Positions 1 to 10,945 of a stretch of 64,000 nt of DNA are shown here, in pieces; positions within the stretch are counted from its first letter, which is position 1, and each line of letters opens with the position of its first letter. A program made the translations under genes and the position numbers. The notes beneath the pieces were generated by a model, which did no database searches, was not told where the DNA came from, and saw only the letters and a list, made by a program, of their open reading frames with translations. The DNA is taken from positions 37,098,001-37,162,000 of the forward strand of contig JAIVEN010000014.1 in the NCBI GenBank assembly GCA_026686845.1. The letters run 5' to 3'. The stretch is from Adenanthera pavonina (taxonomy: Eukaryota; Streptophyta; Magnoliopsida; Fabales; Fabaceae).

Positions 1-917
1 CTTCAACGTTGAAATACCGAAGTTCGTCTGTCATGAAGTGAAATTCGAATTTTGAAACTTAGAAAATGTTTCTGAGTAGTGACATACAGATTTTCAAGTG
101 GAAAGTTTTTCTGTTAAGTGTGAATAGTGTTTCCAATTTGCTATAGTGTCTTCGAAATTCGAATTTTGGAACCCAAAATTCGTCTGTCCATACCAAGCTC
201 AAAAAGCACAGTAGTTCATTTACTTTGAAATTCGAATTTTCAAAGAGTGAAATTCGTCTGTCAGAGAGACCTATTTTCAGACTTACTTTAACATTCGAAT
301 TTATAAACACTGTCATTTGTATGTCAACATATCATTGTAACAGACTCACAACCTTAGCTTCTGAAATTCAAATTTTCATATTCAAAGTTCGTCTGTCAGT
401 GAGCAATTTTGAAACTCAATATAATCTTGATTTCAGATGAACTTTGACATTGTTTCAGACGAATTTCTTTAGTTTTTATAAGTTGCATTTTGTCTGAAAT
501 TCGAATTTTCAAAACCCAAAGTTTGTCTGTTGCTTAAAGCTTCTTTCAGATACTTATGAAATTCAAATTTTGGAAAATCAAAATTCGTCTGTTAGAGAAG
601 CATCTCTTCAGACTTATTCAGTTTTAACTTGAAATTCGAATTTCCAACATGACAATTCAATATAAACCTTTTAAACTTCGTCTGTTGGTGGGTGTTTTTC
701 AAATATCTCATGATTTAACATAAGATCAAGGTTTTAAAACTTCTTTCCACTAAATCAAAGCCTTGTACTCAATATAAAACAAAACTAAACATTCTACAAC
801 AAACTTTGCACAGATTTCTCCAAGATTTCTTCACTTGAACTCTTTGAGCACCTTTGATATCTTTATTCCAAGCTCTTGAGAGTTGATTTGGAATCATCAA
901 AACTTCTTGATTCAACA
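1..917 (-). repeat. 3' LTR of element A (partial)
   Basis: In element sense this LTR begins TGTTGAATC, read on the minus strand from 917. It aligns to 17308-18246 of the 5' LTR, so about 720 bp of its distal end is missing beyond position 1. It is dense in the palindrome AAATTCGAATTT and the partner motif TTCGTCTGT. Compared with the 5' LTR it lacks about 23 bp near 648-652, between two copies of GAATTTC, which looks like a small repeat-mediated deletion. Confidence 0.93.
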
Positions 918-931
918 TTCTCCTCCTTTTT
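918..931 (-). other. Polypurine tract of element A
   Basis: The minus strand reads AAAAAGGAGGAGAA directly against the 3' LTR start. This is the expected plus-strand primer site. The same position in element B is AAAAAGGGGGAGAA. Confidence 0.85.
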
Positions 932-983
932 AATGATGACAAAACAACTTACAAACTGGATTAGTACTTGGGTTTGCTTTAAC

Positions 984-999
984 AAGCTTCCCCCTCAAC
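984..999 (-). other. Second upstream purine tract of element A
   Basis: The minus strand reads TGAGGGGGAAGCTT about 65 bp before the main polypurine tract. Counterparts occur in element B (13384-13397) and element C (37944-37957). Multiple purine tracts before the 3' LTR are a described Sirevirus trait; assigning this function here is inference. Confidence 0.55.
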
Positions 1000-1245
1000 A
1001 TATGCATTATATTTCAAAAGATATCATATATAGCAGATCATGTGAAGAGATTCAAGGAGTGATAAGTACAAATCATTGCAACCAAGAAATTCATTCATAT
1101 AACCAAATGTTGCTTTACAGAATTTTAAGCAAAGTTCATTCAAATACACAAATCAAATACAAAATACAAACAATCAAAACAGACTTCAAAAACACAGTAC
1201 AACACTACACGAAGACTCTAGCCTAAAATCTAATCAATCCTTCAA

Positions 1246-3435
1246 TCACTTCTTCTTTGGCTTGGTCTTCTTCCTGTAAGTCTTTCCAGATGGCTCAGCA
1301 AACTTGCCAGTTTGCTTACTCTTCTCCCCCTTTTTGGCATCATCAGAAAGCCCAACAAAATCAACCGGAGGAGGGATCTGAGAGATTGGAATAGCTTGGA
1401 GGGGCATAGGATCAAAAGGGATTTCTGGTTCAACTGGTGTAGGAGGCTCAGAAGGCTCAGTACTTGGATCCTTATCATCAGAGATCTCCAGCAGCTCTTG
1501 CATTTCCTGCCTGGAAAGAGCCAATTGAGCTCTCTGCTTTTTTGAGAGACCATATGCAGAGAGAGATGAAGGAGCAAGGTCGTCAGAACGAAACATCTCC
1601 TCAAGCCTTTTTCTCTGAGCTTGCAAGAGAGCATTGCGAGCAATAGCTTCAAAATCAACAACAGGCACAATGCTTCTCTCTTCATTGCTGGCACCTTCCT
1701 GTATTGAAGAAGTGGAAATGACTGCCACCAGTCTTTCAACTTGCTCAGACTCTTGAGTGGAAAGAATTGAATCCTGAGCATCTTCTTGAATGGGCTCATG
1801 AGGGCCTGCTTCTTGAGGTCCTTCTTCTTCCAAACCATAGTCCAAGGGTGGACCAAGACTTGGTGTCCTTATTGCACTAGTGGGCTCAGCACCATCTACA
1901 TCATCATGCTCAGAAGAGGCTATCTCAAAGGGGCTTGGAGGCTCAGGAGTTGGAGACTAAACAGGCACAGAGAACCCTGGCTGAGGTGGAGCTGATGTGG
2001 CAGGAATTGCACTTCAAATTTCTTCATAGGCATCAGCAACCACTTTCATGTTCTTTGCCAACTGATGAATCTGATCTTGCAGATGAGCAAATTTACCATT
2101 TTACTCATCCCTGATGCTAAGAATGAGTGTAGATAGGCTGTCATACAACTCAGTGATCTTGGTTGGCTTGGCACGAGAGGAGGGAGTGGATGGAATGTAA
2201 GTAGACTTGGATGGAGATGGGATAGGCAGAGAGGGCTGAGGAGTAGGTCTGGTAGGAGCTTCAGAAGTACCCTCTTGCTGTTGGGAGGCACCTTCAACAA
2301 AGAAAAGATCTTTAGTTTTTCCTGCTCCCTTCCCAATCCATCTTCCTTCACTCATTTCAATCCCCATTCTCTGAAGTTCTTCCTCCTTGAAGATCTCAGT
2401 GGGTTTCCCTTTCCCCTTCTCAAGATGCTGAATTCTAGCATACTGCAGAATTCTATAAATGATAGCTGCATAGGGGAGTGTGGAGTCCTTCCTCTGATCT
2501 CTTGCCTTGATCATATGTTAAAGTATGATATGACCCATGTTAATCAGCTTTCCACGCATGATTGCTGCCATGACATGTATCTCTGCCCTTGTTATCAGAT
2601 TGAAGCTGTCTTCTTTGTTGAATATGATCCTGGACACTATGTAGTGTAGGATCCTCACTTGGACACTGAGGTTTATGGGCTTCAAGAAGTTTATGGTTGG
2701 CCAGTTTTCCTTTCTTCTGAACAATGTCCTTAGAATTGTGCTCTCCTTGTAGTTCAGAAAGGGGCCACCTTCTTCATCAGTAGTTTCTGCCTCATCCATG
2801 TATCCAGAGGCAGTGATATCAATCTTGAGGCCATCTTGCCCTGGTATCTCCAACACTTCATTAACAGTCTCATCTGAGAGCCAGATGGTTCTTGATCTCA
2901 AGTTGACCTCCCACTTCCTTTTCTTGCTATTGTATTTTAAGGAGGCATACCAAGTTTTTATCACTTCATCATCATACCTCTCTAATATCTCTAACATATT
3001 TTTATATCTTAGCATCCATATACCAGCATCAAAACTATTAGAGACTAAGAAATCCTCCAAGTTTATACAATGTGGCTTGATTACCTTTTTGTTTGCAAAC
3101 TTGGTCGAATATTCTTCTTGAATCTGTGGAGTGCTCCATAATGGCAATGTAGTAAGCTCATATTCTCCAGATTCAGTACTTGAGGATGAAGCGGAAGCAA
3201 CATTCTCAGTAGTAACAGGAACAGGGACCGAAAGTTCTACTTTCTTAGAGGAAGAGGGTCCAACTTTCTTTGATTCTCCATTTGGTGTAGTTTTCTGGCA
3301 TTTAAAAGGAGTTCCCTTGCTGGATTCGGCCTTTCTCTTCAGTTTTTCTCCTTCCTTGGTAGCATATTGAGATTTGACCGAACGTTTTGGACGAGCCTCT
3401 CCTTTGCCAGCTTCAGGATTCTTTACTCTTGCCAT
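1246..3435 (-). pseudogene. Extra ORF (env position) of element A, interrupted by nonsense codons
   Basis: A single reading frame of about 729 codons lies between pol and the 3' LTR. It starts MARVKNPEAGKG and ends KTKPKKK. At least four in-frame stops break it: TAA near 2518, TAA near 2101, and stops near 2017 and 1960. The order is a basic N-terminus rich in K, S and P; a globular region (about residues 95-330) resembling the 'putative plant transposon protein' type of domain; a proline/serine linker; a short helical stretch near 'LQDQIHQLAKNMK'; an acidic region; and a lysine-rich tail. No signal peptide or transmembrane segment is apparent, so I do not call it an envelope protein. Homologues lie at the same place in elements B and C. 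Function is unknown. Confidence 0.8.
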
Positions 3436-4432
3436 TTTTGAGGATGAATGATTCAGAATAAAGCAGAGATTGTGTTTATAGGGTGTGAAAATTAGTCTAA
3501 ACAGTGGAAGATGAAGATTTCCGGTCAGAATTTAAGAGCATTGAAGAGAGGATTTGAACAAACCCAAAGAGGAAGATAGTAGGGTTGCGTCTATTCAAAT
3601 GAAAACTATCGGTTTTAATGCAAGTAACCGTCTGACAGACGAATTTTGAGGGGTCAAAATTTAAACTTTGAGCAGTTAAGAGTTAAACCGTTCAACAAAA
3701 CTTACTGATAGATGAATTTTCTTCAGAAAGTTCGTCTGACAGTGGCTTGGTTCAAGCAACACAAGATGAACAGATGAACTTTGTTCCAACAAAGTTCAAA
3801 TTTCGAAGAGTAAACATCAAATAGCAATCAAATCACCAAACAACAGACAAATTAAGCATAAAACTTCATTTTTCAAAGATTCAACATTGAGGAGCATGTT
3901 TCAACAGACGAATTTTCAAATCAGAAATTTGAATTTCTACACTCTGTAAAAGTTTTCCAACATTCGTATATTAAGAGATAAACATCAATATAATCACATG
4001 TTGGACAAACAAAACTTTGAAATTTTTATTCTTGAAAATTTGAATTTTGAAAGGCCAACAGACGAATTTTGAGGCTTCATCGAGAACTGTTACAACTTAT
4101 AACAGGCTGAAGTTCGTCTGTTGGGCATCCAAATTCGAATGTTGACCATGTTGACTTCCTCAGAAACTCAATTTTTCACTTAAGTTCGTCTAATACACAA
4201 TCAATATATGAATTTCAACTTTAAAAGCTTACAGAATGGATCCAGAAACTCAGAATTTTTGCCATTTTCTTCACTTTTTGATTGTTCCATTCTGGTGTGC
4301 TCCCTTTTTCAGATTTATTAGCATTGAATCTCATGAGGAGCACCTGCAACTTAATTTAAACACACTCCGATGCTGAAGTTAGAACTAATTCAATGTTGGA
4401 AAATCTAAAAACAGAATTACACACGGATTTAC
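3436..4432 (-). promoter_or_regulatory. Spacer between pol and extra ORF, filled with LTR-type motifs
   Basis: This roughly 1-kb non-coding spacer lies immediately upstream of the extra ORF. It carries repeated CAGACGAATTTT / TTCGTCTG elements and TTCGAATTT-type half sites, for example near 3640-3660, 3715-3745, 3905-3945, 4055-4075 and 4110-4140. These are the motifs that fill this family's LTRs. Element B has the same arrangement (9947-10945), and element C has an analogous spacer with its own LTR motif. A promoter or enhancer role for the downstream ORF is inference. Confidence 0.5.
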
Positions 4433-5870
4433 TTACAGTTCATTGGTATTTACCATGCCCAATTCTCTTCTTCTTTTGCAATGTCTATCTTCTGATAGAG
4501 GCTTTGTCAATATATCAGCTACTTGATCTTCAGTTGGGATGTACTGTAGTCTGATTTCTCCTTTCAACACATGATCCCTTATGAAGTGGTGCCTTACTTC
4601 AATATATTTTGTCCTTGAATGCATGACAGGATTCTTTATGATATTAATGACACTTTGATTGTCACACATGATTGGTATTTCCTTCATCTCAACCTCAAGA
4701 TCTTCAAGCTGCTATTTCATCCAGATGATTTGGGTACAACAGCTTCCAGCTACAACATACTCAGCCTCTGCTGTGGATAATGCCACACTGTTTTGCTTCT
4801 TGCTAAACCATGAAATCAAGGATCCTCAAAGAAACTGACATGTTCCACTTGTGCTTTTTCTGTCAATTTTGGATCCTGCAAAGTTAGCATCAGTGTACCC
4901 TTTGAGATCTTCTCCATTGCCCTTAGGATACCAAAGACCCATCTGTGAAGTTTCAATTAGATATCTGAAGATACGTTTCACAGCAGTTGCATGGGTCTCC
5001 TTGGGACATGATTGGAATCTTGCACACATATAGACACTAAATATAATGTCAGGTCTGCTGGCAGTTAGGTACAGTAGGGATCCAATCATTCTTCTGTACT
5101 AAGTTATGTCAAACATTTTCCCTTTTTCATCCATATCTAGTTTGGTTGCATTAGCCATAGGTGTCCCCATTGGTTTGGCATTTTCCATTCCAAACTTCTT
5201 CAGCAATTCGTTCAGATACTTGGATTGGTTGAGGAAGATACCATCATCACACTGTCTGATTTGCAATCCAAGGAAGAAGTTGAGTTCACCCATCATGGAC
5301 ATTTCGAACTCTCCTTGCATTAACTTAGAAAAATTCTTGCAAAGAGATTCATTAGTAGCACCAAATATGATATCATCAACATAGATTTGAACAATAAGTA
5401 AATCTTTATTTTCTTTCTTAGTAAATAAAGTTGTATCTACTTTTCCTTTGTTGAACCCCTTTTCAGTTAGAAAATTACTCAATCTTTCATACCAAGCTCT
5501 AAGGGTTTGCTTCAAACCGTAAAGGGCTTTTTTCAGTTTATAAACATGGTTTGGTTTTGCAGAATCCTCAAAACTTGGAGGTTGATCTACATAAACCTCT
5601 TCCATGATATATCCATTTAGAAAAGCACTTTTCACATCTATTTGATATAACAAAATATTTTTCATGCATGCATATACTAGTAGAATTCTAATTGCTTCTA
5701 ATCTAGCTACTGGAGCAAAGGTTTCCTCAAAATCAATGCCCTGTTCTTGATTATATCTTTTAGCAACCAGTCTAGCTTTGTTTCTGATGATTTAATCCTG
5801 ATTCATCAAGTTTATTTCTAACAATTCATTTGGTACCAATGACAGGATGATTTTTGGGTCTAGGCACTAA
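4433..5870 (-). pseudogene. Reverse transcriptase / RNase H region of element A pol
   Basis: Copia-type RT_2 followed by RNase H. Segments 5665-5099, 5089-4826 and 4687-4433 share one frame and are separated by stop codons near 5099, 4826 and 4710. Visible motifs are 'QIDVKSAFLNGYI', the polymerase box YVDD ('YVDDIIFGATNESL', near 5390), 'SRPDIIFSVYMCARFQ', and the RNase H blocks 'DNQSVINI' and 'RHHFIRDHVLKGEIRL'. The catalytic box is intact. Upstream of 5665 the sequence continues as RT N-terminus with further stops. Confidence 0.88.
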
Positions 5871-6080
5871 ATCCCAAACTTGATTTCTTTCAAACTGATT
5901 TAATTCATCCTGCATGGCTAGAATCCAGTACTCATTAGTTAAGGCTTCCTCAGTACATTTAGGTTCAATTTGCGAGATGAAAGCACAATTAATCATTTGA
6001 TCCCTTAACTATTTTTTGGTTCTAACTCTCTCTTGAACATTCCCTATTACTTGATCAACAGGATGATTCCTTTGATATCT

Positions 6081-7310
6081 CTAAGCTCTAGGGAGTTCTT
6101 GAGACATTTCTTCAATATTTTCATCTTCAAATTTCCTCTCCTGAATATCTTCTTCTATGTTAATAGATTCAGACATTTTTGGAGACTCAATTTTACCTTC
6201 ATCAGAAATATCTAGCCTTTTTAAAGTTTGAAACAAGATCATTCTCATCAGTAACATCTTTAGAAGCAGTTTCATGTTCAATAAATACTACATGCACAGA
6301 TTCTTCTACCAAATTGGACTTTTTATTGAAAACTCTATATGCTTTACTCCTACTAGAATAGTCCATAAATATACATTCATTGGATTTGGCATCAAACTTA
6401 CCCAGATTCTCCTTTCTATTATTGTGAATGAAGCATTTGCAGCTGAACACATGGAGATGTGACAGATTTAGCTTTCTTCCCTTGTACAGCTCATAAGAAG
6501 TTTTCCCAAGGATTGGTCTGATGTAGGCTCTATTTATGATGTAGCTAGCTGTATTCACTGCATTAGCCCAAAATACTTGAGAAAGTTCCTTTTCATTCAG
6601 TATAGCTCTAGCCATCTCTCCAATAGTTCTGTTCTTCCTTTCTACTACTCCATTCTGTTGTGGAGTTCTTGGGGCTGAGAAGTTGTGGTCAATTCCATGC
6701 TCATTGCAGTACTCCAGAAAATAAAAGTTCTCAAATTCTCCTCCATAATCTGACCTGATAGACACAATGGAAATACCTTTCTCATTTTGTACTTTCTTGG
6801 CTAAGGTTACAAATGCATCAAAGGTATCACTTTTAGAGGAAAGAAATAATGTCCATGTAAATCTAGAATAATCATCTACAATGACAAGCACATACAGATT
6901 TCCACCAATGTTTTTTACCCTAGATGGACTAATTAAATCAATATGTAGTAGTTCTAGTGGTCTAGTTGTGGTGACTACGTTTTTGGGTTTAAAGGAAGAT
7001 TTAGTTTGTTTTCCTCTTAGGCATGCATCACATTCTTTGTCCTTTTGAAAAGCAATTTTTGGCAGGCCAGTGACTAACTCGTTTTTAACCAGTTTTGAAA
7101 GCTGATTCATGTTAACATGAGCTAATCTTCTATGCCATAGCCAACTATCATTATCCTGACTAATTAAGCAAACAAAATCTAAGGGAGGAAGTTCATCAAG
7201 ATCAATAGTATAGCAATTACCATCCCTTTGAGCTTTGAGAATTACTTTGTGATCACTTTTTCTGATGACTAGGCAAAATTTTGAGTCAAACAGTATCCAA
7301 TTTCCTTTGT
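6081..7310 (-). pseudogene. Integrase region of element A pol
   Basis: Copia integrase, with a 302-codon open stretch at 7110-6202. The zinc-binding part is visible as 'WHRRLAHVN' just upstream and 'CDACLRGKQ'. The catalytic acidic residues are present in 'HIDLI', 'IRSDYGGEFEN' and 'NGVVERKNRT'. The C-terminal motif 'YSSRSKAYRVFNKK' follows. Near 6220-6280 the frame shifts, and the acidic linker before RT ('ISDEGKIESPKMSESI') continues in a different frame, so integrase and RT can no longer be made as one polyprotein. Confidence 0.88.
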
Positions 7311-7317
7311 CACATGT

Positions 7318-7965
7318 TTAGCTTAAACTCAGCAGATTGTGGTTGAAGCCTATCACAAACAGCACATCTTCAATGGATGTTTTAGGATTCTTGCCCACAA
7401 TGCCAATCCCAATAATTCTGCCATATTGATCACCTCCAAAGGTCACCTTTTCTCCTTTCTTGTCTCTAAGGGTGATGAACTTCTCCTTATCATCGGTCAT
7501 GTGACTTGAGTAGGCACTGTCCATATACCATTTATTGTTCTTTCTAGCTTTGAGACAAACCTGCAAAACAAAGTTCAAGTGTGCTTTTTAGGTACCCAAA
7601 TCTGCTTGAGTCCTTTTCTATCAGTAGTCTTTTCCCTAGATACAGATGTACCTTTGGGAACCCATTTAACAGTTCTATCAAGTCCATTTTTCTATAAAGC
7701 ACAAGAGCTAGAAATATGCCCCTTTTTGTTACAGAAGTGACAGGTGGTCAAGGGACTGCTAGATTGAGAGGCAGGAAGAAAACAATGCAGATAATATTTT
7801 TATTTTGCATGCCTTGGTTGATTATATGATTCAATCTGATGTGACATATGATCTTTCTTACTATCAGCATGCACAAAATGTCTCATATATACATTCTGAT
7901 TTTTCTTTCTAATCTTTTCTTTAACAGCACACGGGTCATAGCCAAGTCCAGCTTTTCCTTGTGAT
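7318..7965 (-). pseudogene. Protease and second zinc knuckle of element A
   Basis: The 7578-7318 stretch is a copia protease region ('NNKWYMDSAYSSHMTDD'). The usual active-site triad DSG reads DSA here, so the protease is probably inactive. Upstream, near 7745-7700, a second CCHC knuckle ('CHFCNKKGHISSSC') is visible. The stretch nearest 7965 is the gag-pol linker and joins directly to target duplication ATTCT and element B. Its continuation is found at 15135 on the other side of B. Confidence 0.75.
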
Positions 7966-7970
7966 ATTCT
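7966..7970. repeat. Target site duplication ATTCT (left copy) of element B
   Basis: ATTCT directly precedes the B LTR start TGTTGAATC. An identical ATTCT at 15130-15134 follows the end of B. Confidence 0.9.
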
Positions 7971-9620
7971 TGTTGAATCAAGAAGTTTTGATGATTCCAA
8001 ATCAACTCTCAAGAGCTTGGAGTAAAACATATCAAAGGTGCACAAAGAGTTCAAATGAAGAAATCCTGGAGAAATCTGTGCAAAATTTGTTGTTGGATGT
8101 TTAATTATGTTTAAATATGGGTAAAAGACTTTGATTTGATGAAAAGATGTTTTAAAAACTTGATTTTATATTAAATCATGAAATATTTGAAAAATACTCA
8201 CTAACAGACGAAGTTTGAAAGGTTTACATTGAACTGTCATATTGGAAATTCGAACTTTGGCTTTGGAAATTCGAATTTCGAGTTAAAACTGAATAAGTCT
8301 GAAGAGATGTCTCTCTAACAGATGAATTTTGATTTTCCAAAATTCAAATTTTCATAAGTATCTGAAAGAGGCTGTTGAGTAACAGACGAACTTTGAGTTT
8401 TCAAAATTCGAATTTCAGACAAAATGCAACTTATGAAAACCAAAGAAATTCATCTGAAACAATGTCAAAGTTCATCTGAAATCAAGATTATGTTGAGTTT
8501 CAAAATTGCTCACTAACAGACGAACTATGAACATGAAAATTCGAATTTCAGAAGTTAAGGTTGTGAGTCTGTTACAATGACATGTTGACATACGAATGAC
8601 AGTGTTTATAAATTCGAATGATAAAGTAAGTCTGAAAAGAGGTCTCTCTGACAGACAAACTTCACTCTTTTAAAATTCAAATTTCAAAGTAAATGAACTA
8701 CTATGTTGTTTAAGCCTGGTACGGACGGACGAATTTTGGGGTTCCAAAATTCAAATTTCAAGGGCACTGTAGCAAATTGGAAACACTGTTCACACTTAAC
8801 AGAAAAACTTTCTTCTTGAAAATTCGTATGTCACAACATAGAAACACTTTCTAAGTTTCAAAATTCGAATTTCACTTCATGAACAGATGAACTTCAGTAT
8901 TTCAATGTTGGAAGCTTTAACCTTCGGTTCCTTCAAAATTCGTCTATTGACCAACCAAAATTCGAATTTCAGTTTGTCAGAAGCATTAAATGCCGTTAGT
9001 TAACGGATAGTTTTTCAGAGTAACCATTGGATAACTTCTCCAATGGATAGATTTTGTCTCTAATGGACATTTAAGACCTAAATCTATAAATATAACATCA
9101 TTTGAAGTTGTGGGTAACAAATCAAACTTTGTATATACTGAAACTTTGCCAAATTTTTTACTCAAAGACTTTTACTCTCTTACTTCAATACTTGTACTTT
9201 AACTGTCATATCACTCTATTCAAGAGAGTTTCATCTTTGTAAACATCTAATCTTCATATGGAAGATAGATTTTCTTGTGAGGAGATAGCACAAGGGATTG
9301 TAAAGCACTTTGTGAAAGTGCAGAAAGTGATTGAGTGAGCTTTAGAAAACAAAGCACTGACGTTGTACTGTGGCTTTTGCAAGAAGCCCGTTGAATTCTT
9401 GCTGAATAGTGGAAAATCTCAAGAGGTATCTTGGGGACTGGATGTAGGTCAAGAGAAGAGACCGAACCAGGATAAATATTAGAGTTTTTCTTTTCTCTTT
9501 CACTACTCTTTTATCTTACTGCTTTAGACTCTGTTTTTCTGTTATACCTTGCTTTCTTCATTGTCTTCACTTTGTGCAGAAAATTTTTAATCTTCCCAAT
9601 TTACCCTCCTCTTGGAAAGT
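7971..9620 (+). repeat. 5' LTR of element B (14 bp short at its 3' end)
   Basis: Starts TGTTGAATCAAG. It aligns to 13465-15115, then stops at CTTGGAAAGT where RNase H sequence begins. The terminal CAGCCTAACTAACA is missing. From about 8390 onward it is almost identical to the 3' LTR, but the first 400 or so bases differ clearly. Confidence 0.92.
9085..9094 (+). promoter_or_regulatory. LTR TATA box (element B 5' LTR)
   Basis: TATAAATATA lies about 1.1 kb into the LTR, after the palindrome array. It is conserved in the other A/B LTRs, so it probably marks the U3/R promoter core. Confidence 0.6.
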
Positions 9621-9946
9621 ATGTTGCAGCTGGAAGCTGTTGTGCCCAAATGATCTGGATGAAGCAGTAGCTTGAAGATCTTGAGATTGAGATGAAGGAA
9701 ATACCAATCATGTGTGACAATCAAAGTGCTATTAATATCACAAAGAATCCTGTAATGCATTCAAGGACGAAACATATTGAAGTTAGGCACCACTTCATAA
9801 GAGATCATGTTTTGAAAGGAGAAATCAGACTAGAGTACATCCCAACTGAAGATCAAGTAGCTGATATACTGACAAAGCCTCTATCAGAAGACAGACATTG
9901 CAAAATAAGAAGAGAATTGGGCATGGTAAATCCCAATGAGCTGTAA
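9621..9946 (+). pseudogene. RNase H C-terminal remnant of element B pol
   Basis: Starts at the deletion junction with 'YVAAGSCCAQMIWMKQ', meets a TAG stop, then reads open from 9692 ('MKEIPIMCDNQSAINITKN') to the natural end 'GMVNPNEL' at 9946. The RNase H blocks 'DNQSAINI' and 'RHHFIRDHVLKGEIRL' are intact. Upstream pol is absent. Confidence 0.88.
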
Positions 9947-10945
9947 GTTAATCCGTCTGTGATTCTCTTTTTAGATTTTCCAACATTAAATTAGTTCTAA
10001 CTTTAGCATCGGAGTGTGTTTAATTTAAGTGGCAGGTGCTCCTCATGAGACTTAATGCCGATAAATCTGGAAAATGGAGCTTACCAGAATGGAATGATCA
10101 AAAATTGAAGAAAATGACAGATATTTTGAGTTTCTGGATCCATTCTATAAGTTTCTAAAGTTGAAATTTGTATATTGATTGTGTGTTAGACGAATATCCT
10201 TGAAAAATTGAGTTTCTGAGGAAGTTAGCATGGTCAACATTCGAATTTGGATACCCAACAGATGAACTTCAGCCTGTTATAAGTTGGAACAGTTCTCAGT
10301 GAAGCCTCAAAATTCATCTGTTGACCCTTCAAAATTTGAATTTTTAAGAACAAAAATTTCAAAGTTTTGTATGTCCAACATGTGATTATACTGATGTTTA
10401 TCTCTTAACATACGAATGTTGGAAGACTTTTACAAAATGTAGAAATTCGAATTTCTAAGTTGAAAATTCGTCTGTTGAAACATGCTCCTCAATGTTGAAT
10501 CTTTGAAAGATGAAGTTTTGTATGCTTAATTAGTCTGTTGTTTGATAGTTTGATTGCTGTTTGATGTTTACTCTTCTAAATTTGAACTTTGTTGGAACAA
10601 AGTTCGTCTGTTCATCTTATGTTGCTTGAACTAAGCCACTGTCAAATGAACTTTCTGAAGAAAATTCATCTGTCAGTAAGTTTTGCTGAATGGTTTAACT
10701 CTTAACTGCTCGAAGTTTGAATTTTGACCTCTCAAAATTCATCTGTCAGGCAGTTACATACGTTAAAACCGATGGTTTTTAGTTGAACAGACGTAACCCT
10801 ATTCCTATTCTCTCTGAGTCTGTTCTAATCCTCCATTCAATGCTCTTCAATTCTGACCAAAAATCGTTATTTCCCACCGATTAAACTTCCTTTCGCATCC
10901 TTTAAACCTGCTATTTGCTCCATTCTGCAACATTCATCCGTGAAA
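9947..10945 (+). promoter_or_regulatory. Motif-rich spacer upstream of element B extra ORF
   Basis: Counterpart of 3436-4432. It contains many TTCGTCTG / CAGACGAA and AAATTCGAATTT variants, for example near 10240, 10300, 10440-10475, 10600-10615 and 10730-10745. No ORF of note. A regulatory role is inferred from shared motif content with the LTR. Confidence 0.45.

Noticed and set aside
225..440. Small ORFs inside the A/B LTRs (also 59-316 and 17366-17623)
   Set aside because: They arise from the repeated TTCGAATTT/TTCGTCTG array and occur on both strands; no independent support for coding.
1..917. LTR repeats read as a CRISPR array
   Set aside because: The repeats are variable, spacers are not of fixed length, and the array lies within an LTR of a plant retrotransposon.
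1246..3435. Calling the extra ORF an envelope gene
   Set aside because: No signal peptide, transmembrane segment or fusion-type features are visible; only its position resembles env.
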